From Dorea sp. D27 (GTDB taxonomy: Bacteria; Bacillota; Clostridia; Lachnospirales; Lachnospiraceae), in contig NZ_KQ236743.1 of the NCBI RefSeq assembly GCF_001185345.1, forward strand, positions 438,274-502,273: a stretch of DNA of 64,000 nucleotides. The letters run 5' to 3'. Positions within the stretch are counted from its first letter, which is position 1, and each line of letters opens with the position of its first letter. Below are positions 58,926 to 64,000 of this stretch, one piece after another. The notes under the pieces are model-generated. The model was given only the letters and a program-made list of their open reading frames with translations, made no database searches and was not told the origin of the DNA. A program made the translations under genes and the position numbers.

Positions 58926-59231
58926 ATGTACGAGGGAAGGCCTGTGGACATGCAGATGGAACGGATGATACTCGATGAGGGCTTTTTTGATCAGACAATA
59001 TATCAATGCGAAATAATCACGTATAAACCAGAGGAAGAACGGATATATTTATTATCTAAAAGGACGGAGCTGCCGGTATTTTCCCTGGACGGAATCTACA
59101 GATGTACGATAGCGGCAGAGGAAGGCCTTGTCGAGTGCAGCGGCAGCATAACGGAACGCTACTGGAACAAGCTTGGCCGGGTGATGGTGTTCCGGCTCAA
59201 GAACGGATTTTATAAAAAAGTTGTAAACTAA
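58926..59231 (+). CDS. hypothetical 101-residue protein
   Basis: 101 residues, soluble, no cysteine cluster beyond three single cysteines, no signal peptide. Predicted mostly beta (IYQCEIITYKPEEERIYLLSKRTELPVFSLDGIYRCTI, then VMVFRLKNGFYKKVV), the alternating pattern of a small barrel, perhaps PilZ- or OB-like, but no defining motif is seen and I do not recognise the family. ATG 58926 has GGGAG 8 nt upstream. It stands between the codY terminator and the CIRCE-controlled groES promoter, so it probably has its own transcript. Confidence 0.6.
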   Translation: MYEGRPVDMQMERMILDEGFFDQTIYQCEIITYKPEEERIYLLSKRTELPVFSLDGIYRCTIAAEEGLVECSGSITERYWNKLGRVMVFRLKNGFYKKVVN

Positions 59232-59243
59232 ATATAAAGTGTG

Positions 59244-59272
59244 TTGACAAAATAAAAAGAGAGTGCTATTTT
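59244..59272 (+). promoter_or_regulatory. groES-groEL promoter
   Basis: TTGACA (59244-59249), 17 bp, TATTTT (59267-59272). It starts transcription just ahead of the CIRCE element. Confidence 0.65.
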
Positions 59273-59286
59273 ATATCTAGAGTCTT

Positions 59287-59313
59287 TTAGCACTCTCTTT
59301 TTGCGAGTGCTGA
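59287..59313 (+). promoter_or_regulatory. CIRCE element (HrcA operator)
   Basis: TTAGCACTC (59287-59295), 9 bp, GAGTGCTGA (59305-59313); consensus TTAGCACTC-N9-GAGTGCTAA with one mismatch. A third half-site GAGTGCTA at 59261-59268 overlaps the -10 region. HrcA, not in this window, should repress groESL here and release it on heat shock. Confidence 0.95.
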
Positions 59314-59343
59314 CAAAATAGATAACAATAAGGAGGAATAAAT

Positions 59344-59628
59344 ATGAAATTAGTACCATTAGGAGACAGAGTTGTATTGAAACAATTAGTTGCAGAAGAG
59401 ACTACAAAGTCAGGTATCGTATTACCGGGTCAGTCAAAAGAGAAGCCACAGCAGGCGGAAGTAGTAGCTGTAGGGCCTGGTGGGGTAGTGGACGGAAAAG
59501 AAGTCCAGATGAACGTAGAAGAAGGACAGCAGGTTATTTATTCCAAATATGCCGGCACGACAGTCGAGGTTGACGAAGAAGAGTTTATTATTGTAAAGCA
59601 GGATGACATCCTGGCAATACTTAAGTAA
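59344..59628 (+). CDS. groES: co-chaperonin GroES
   Basis: 94 residues forming the seven-subunit lid of GroEL. MKLVPLGDRVVLKQLVAEETTKSGIVLP is the normal start, followed by the mobile-loop region and VIYSKYAGTTVEVDEEEFIIVKQDDILAIL. AAGGAGGA lies 7-8 nt before the ATG. CIRCE-regulated operon with groEL, 47 bp downstream. Confidence 0.97.
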   Translation: MKLVPLGDRVVLKQLVAEETTKSGIVLPGQSKEKPQQAEVVAVGPGGVVDGKEVQMNVEEGQQVIYSKYAGTTVEVDEEEFIIVKQDDILAILK

Positions 59629-59657
59629 CAGCTTTTGAATAAGAAACATTAATATAA

Positions 59658-61301
<1,644 letters not shown>

Positions 61302-61334
61302 TCACCGGCTTCTCTATAAAGTATGAAAATTTTG

Positions 61335-61363
61335 AAAACTCCTCTCACGAGGAGTTTTCTTTT
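61335..61363 (+). terminator. groESL terminator
   Basis: AAAACTCCTC (61335-61344) and GAGGAGTTTT (61349-61358) pair perfectly around TCAC and are followed by CTTTTT. Confidence 0.9.
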
Positions 61364-61415
61364 TACCATAATATGTGTTACAATAATTACACCTATTATT
61401 TTGGAGGATTTGCAG

Positions 61416-61904
61416 ATGAGCGATTATTATACGGAACAACTCGTAAAGAAAAGGACAGATATGAAAGATGTGTTCATCAAGGCGCTGCTTGTGGCGCTCA
61501 CCATCGTATCGGTCCTTATCGTCTTTATGTTCCCTTTTGGAATCATTCTGCCGGTGGGAATGATCGTACTGGATGTCTTCATGTTCAGAAGAATGAATGT
61601 AGAATATGAATACTTGTATGTGAACGGGGATCTGGATATTGATAAGATTATGAACAAGGCGAAGCGAAAGAGAGTATTTTCCGCACATGTCAACGACTTG
61701 GAACTTCTGGCGCCTGTAAGGGATCTGGAACTGCGGCAGCATGCGGACGCAAAGACATTTGACTTCAGCTCGAGGAGCGAAGGGGCGCGTCTTTACGCCT
61801 TGGTCGTCGTCGACAGGGGACAGAAGAAGAAAGTGATATTTGAGCCCAATGATACGATAATAGAAGGATTTAAGATGCTGGCGCCGAGAAAGGTGGCCCA
61901 GTAG
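61416..61904 (+). CDS. small membrane protein (DUF6106-like)
   Basis: 162 residues. Two adjacent hydrophobic segments (about 23-45 and 46-58) follow a short charged N-terminus. The rest is a cytoplasmic domain with RRMNVEYEYLYVNGDLDIDKIMNKAKRK and LYALVVVDRGQKKKVIFEPND. The second half resembles a PH-like fold of the type in which a hydrophobic hairpin anchors a small sensor. I recall this Firmicute family as DUF6106; function unknown. ATG 61416 has GGAGG 8 nt upstream; the in-frame start at 61323 lies in the groESL terminator and is rejected. Confidence 0.65.
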   Translation: MSDYYTEQLVKKRTDMKDVFIKALLVALTIVSVLIVFMFPFGIILPVGMIVLDVFMFRRMNVEYEYLYVNGDLDIDKIMNKAKRKRVFSAHVNDLELLAPVRDLELRQHADAKTFDFSSRSEGARLYALVVVDRGQKKKVIFEPNDTIIEGFKMLAPRKVAQ

Positions 61905-61944
61905 CATATTCCGCAGACATCTGTAAAAAGAAAACGAAAAGCGG

Positions 61945-61974
61945 TTGACAAGTACGGGTATCATTGGTTATTAT
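61945..61974 (+). promoter_or_regulatory. guaB promoter
   Basis: TTGACA (61945-61950), 18 bp, TATTAT (61969-61974), about 50 bp before the guaB start. No purine riboswitch fits in the short leader. Confidence 0.6.
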
Positions 61975-61990
61975 AGCAGTTAAATCATAA

Positions 61991-63478
<1,488 letters not shown>

Positions 63479-63488
63479 ATGGGAGTTT

Positions 63489-63696
63489 AAGTAAATTAGG
63501 CGGCGTGCGGGGAGCCGGGTGGCAGATGCTTCGATGCGTACGAGGCTCCGACTATTTCACGTATCCCTAACCCTCCGGAATGCGCGCCGATAGCGGCTTG
63601 CATCCCGCAGGATAAGGGCTACGGAAAGGATTCTCCGCCTCTCCCGCTTACACCTGCGCATCTCCCACCCGGCTCCCCGTCCGCTATCTACTTTAC
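63489..63696. repeat. 208-bp element with long imperfect terminal inverted repeats
   Basis: No gene is present from 63479 to the window end (522 bp). GGGGAGCCGGGTGG (63509-63522) is perfectly complementary to 63665-63678. The similarity continues outward through CGG/CCG and TAG/CTA to AGTAAA at 63489 and TTTACT at 63691-63696, giving about 30-bp imperfect ends around ~140 bp of unique G+C-rich sequence. This could be a MITE-like element or a structured RNA. No clear target duplication is seen. Confidence 0.5.
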
Positions 63697-63719
63697 TAAC
63701 AAGGGCGTGAGCGGCCGTG

Positions 63720-63757
63720 TGACGTTACTGGCCAGCGGATGAACGCTGGCTGCGTCA
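63720..63757. repeat. nested hairpin
   Basis: GCCAGCG (63731-63737) pairs with CGCTGGC (63744-63750) around GATGAA, nested within TGACGT (63720-63725)/GCGTCA (63752-63757). No U-tract follows, so it is not a terminator. Confidence 0.45.
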
Positions 63758-63866
63758 GCTAGATGGAAAATGGTAGCAAGCTTAGTGTATACAGCACATA
63801 CAGTTTAAAACGTTGTATATTATCGTAGTTAAACGTTTGCAGCGAGGCGTACACGCCGTTGCTGCT

Positions 63867-63934
63867 GGAAGAGCCGGAGTCAGGCAAGGGATGTTATCTC
63901 ACATAACAGCCCTGTACCTGATACCGGCTCTTCC
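63867..63934. repeat. 68-nt interrupted palindrome
   Basis: GGAAGAGCCGG (63867-63877) is complementary to CCGGCTCTTCC (63924-63934). Inside, in order, TCAGG/CCTGA, GGG/CCC and GTTAT/ATAAC also pair, giving one long rod-like stem with small internal loops and the loop CTCAC. It is followed by TCATTATAATT, a poor terminator tail. Confidence 0.55.
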
Positions 63935-64000
63935 TCATTATAATTCCATTTCGCCAAGGGTTTCAACTTGACGCATCTTTTATTCATATAGCCACACAAG

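Noticed and set aside
61321..61340. CodY-like AATTTT/GAAAA motif after groEL
   Set aside because: It belongs to the flank of the groESL terminator and does not match the box spacing.
63479..63700. group II intron, tmRNA or RNase P RNA after guaB
   Set aside because: The diagnostic sequences of those RNAs (domain V, the tRNA-like ends of tmRNA, GAGGAAAGTC of RNase P) were not found.

Overview
The window reads as chromosomal DNA of a spore-forming, probably anaerobic Firmicute of the Lachnospiraceae type (the Clostridium scindens/hylemonae/Dorea neighbourhood). Evidence: an intact sigK and a YaaH-like cortex-lytic enzyme (sporulation), the comM/yifB-dprA-topA-codY and ireB-ruvX-DUF1292-fur-rnj gene orders, AGGAGG-type ribosome binding sites, CIRCE-controlled groESL, two-component hybrid kinases with cysteine-bearing PAS domains, and a roughly 50% G+C composition. 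I cannot fix the species from sequence alone. No rRNA, tRNA, CRISPR array, prophage or intact insertion sequence was seen.

Layout. 1-12.8 kb is accessory: the end of an rsmH paralogue, a DNA glycosylase (tag), a YdeI-like protein, a DnaJ-like co-chaperone, a membrane diguanylate cyclase, a class B PBP and a lipoprotein, a TetR gene with two membrane proteins, a blaI-blaR1 beta-lactam sensing pair, a flavin reductase and an HxlR regulator. 12.8-16.6 kb is an operon-like run: class M-like sirtuin, FMN/4Fe-4S fusion protein, and an OpuC/EgtU-type ABC importer. 16.7-22.5 kb holds two large hybrid histidine kinases. 22.7-28.7 kb mixes a spore GH18, an SDR/TetR divergon, DedA, HAD, YdcF and an alpha/beta hydrolase. 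28.9-32.7 kb is a three-gene LRR / VWA / MoxR-ATPase cassette, the best candidate for a little-described system, followed by a REC-HD-GYP-GGDEF protein and a GH25 lipoprotein.

35.7-47.6 kb is conserved housekeeping dominated by RNA modification: a Mn2+ riboswitch with mntP, prmA, rsmE, a cysteine desulfurase with thiI, a Crh-like HPr, mtaB, ireB-ruvX-DUF1292-fur-rnj, and trmR-trhP. 47.7-52.4 kb has a double-cubane-type protein, an orphan PTS IIC and a GlnK/GlnL-like two-component system. 52.5-63.5 kb is again housekeeping: sigK, comM, dprA, topA, codY, groESL, a small membrane protein and guaB. The last 0.5 kb has no gene but carries strong nested inverted repeats.

Regulatory logic visible directly: a TACA-N2-TGTA operator overlies the PBP promoter and a near-copy lies just downstream of the blaI promoter, which suggests that BlaR1/BlaI controls the PBP about 5 kb away. 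A dyad covers both overlapping promoters of the SDR/TetR pair. A yybP-ykoY riboswitch with an overlapping terminator precedes mntP, and CIRCE precedes groES. A 44-bp perfect palindrome related to a second copy at 39.4 kb supplies the last codons and the stop of the PTS gene.
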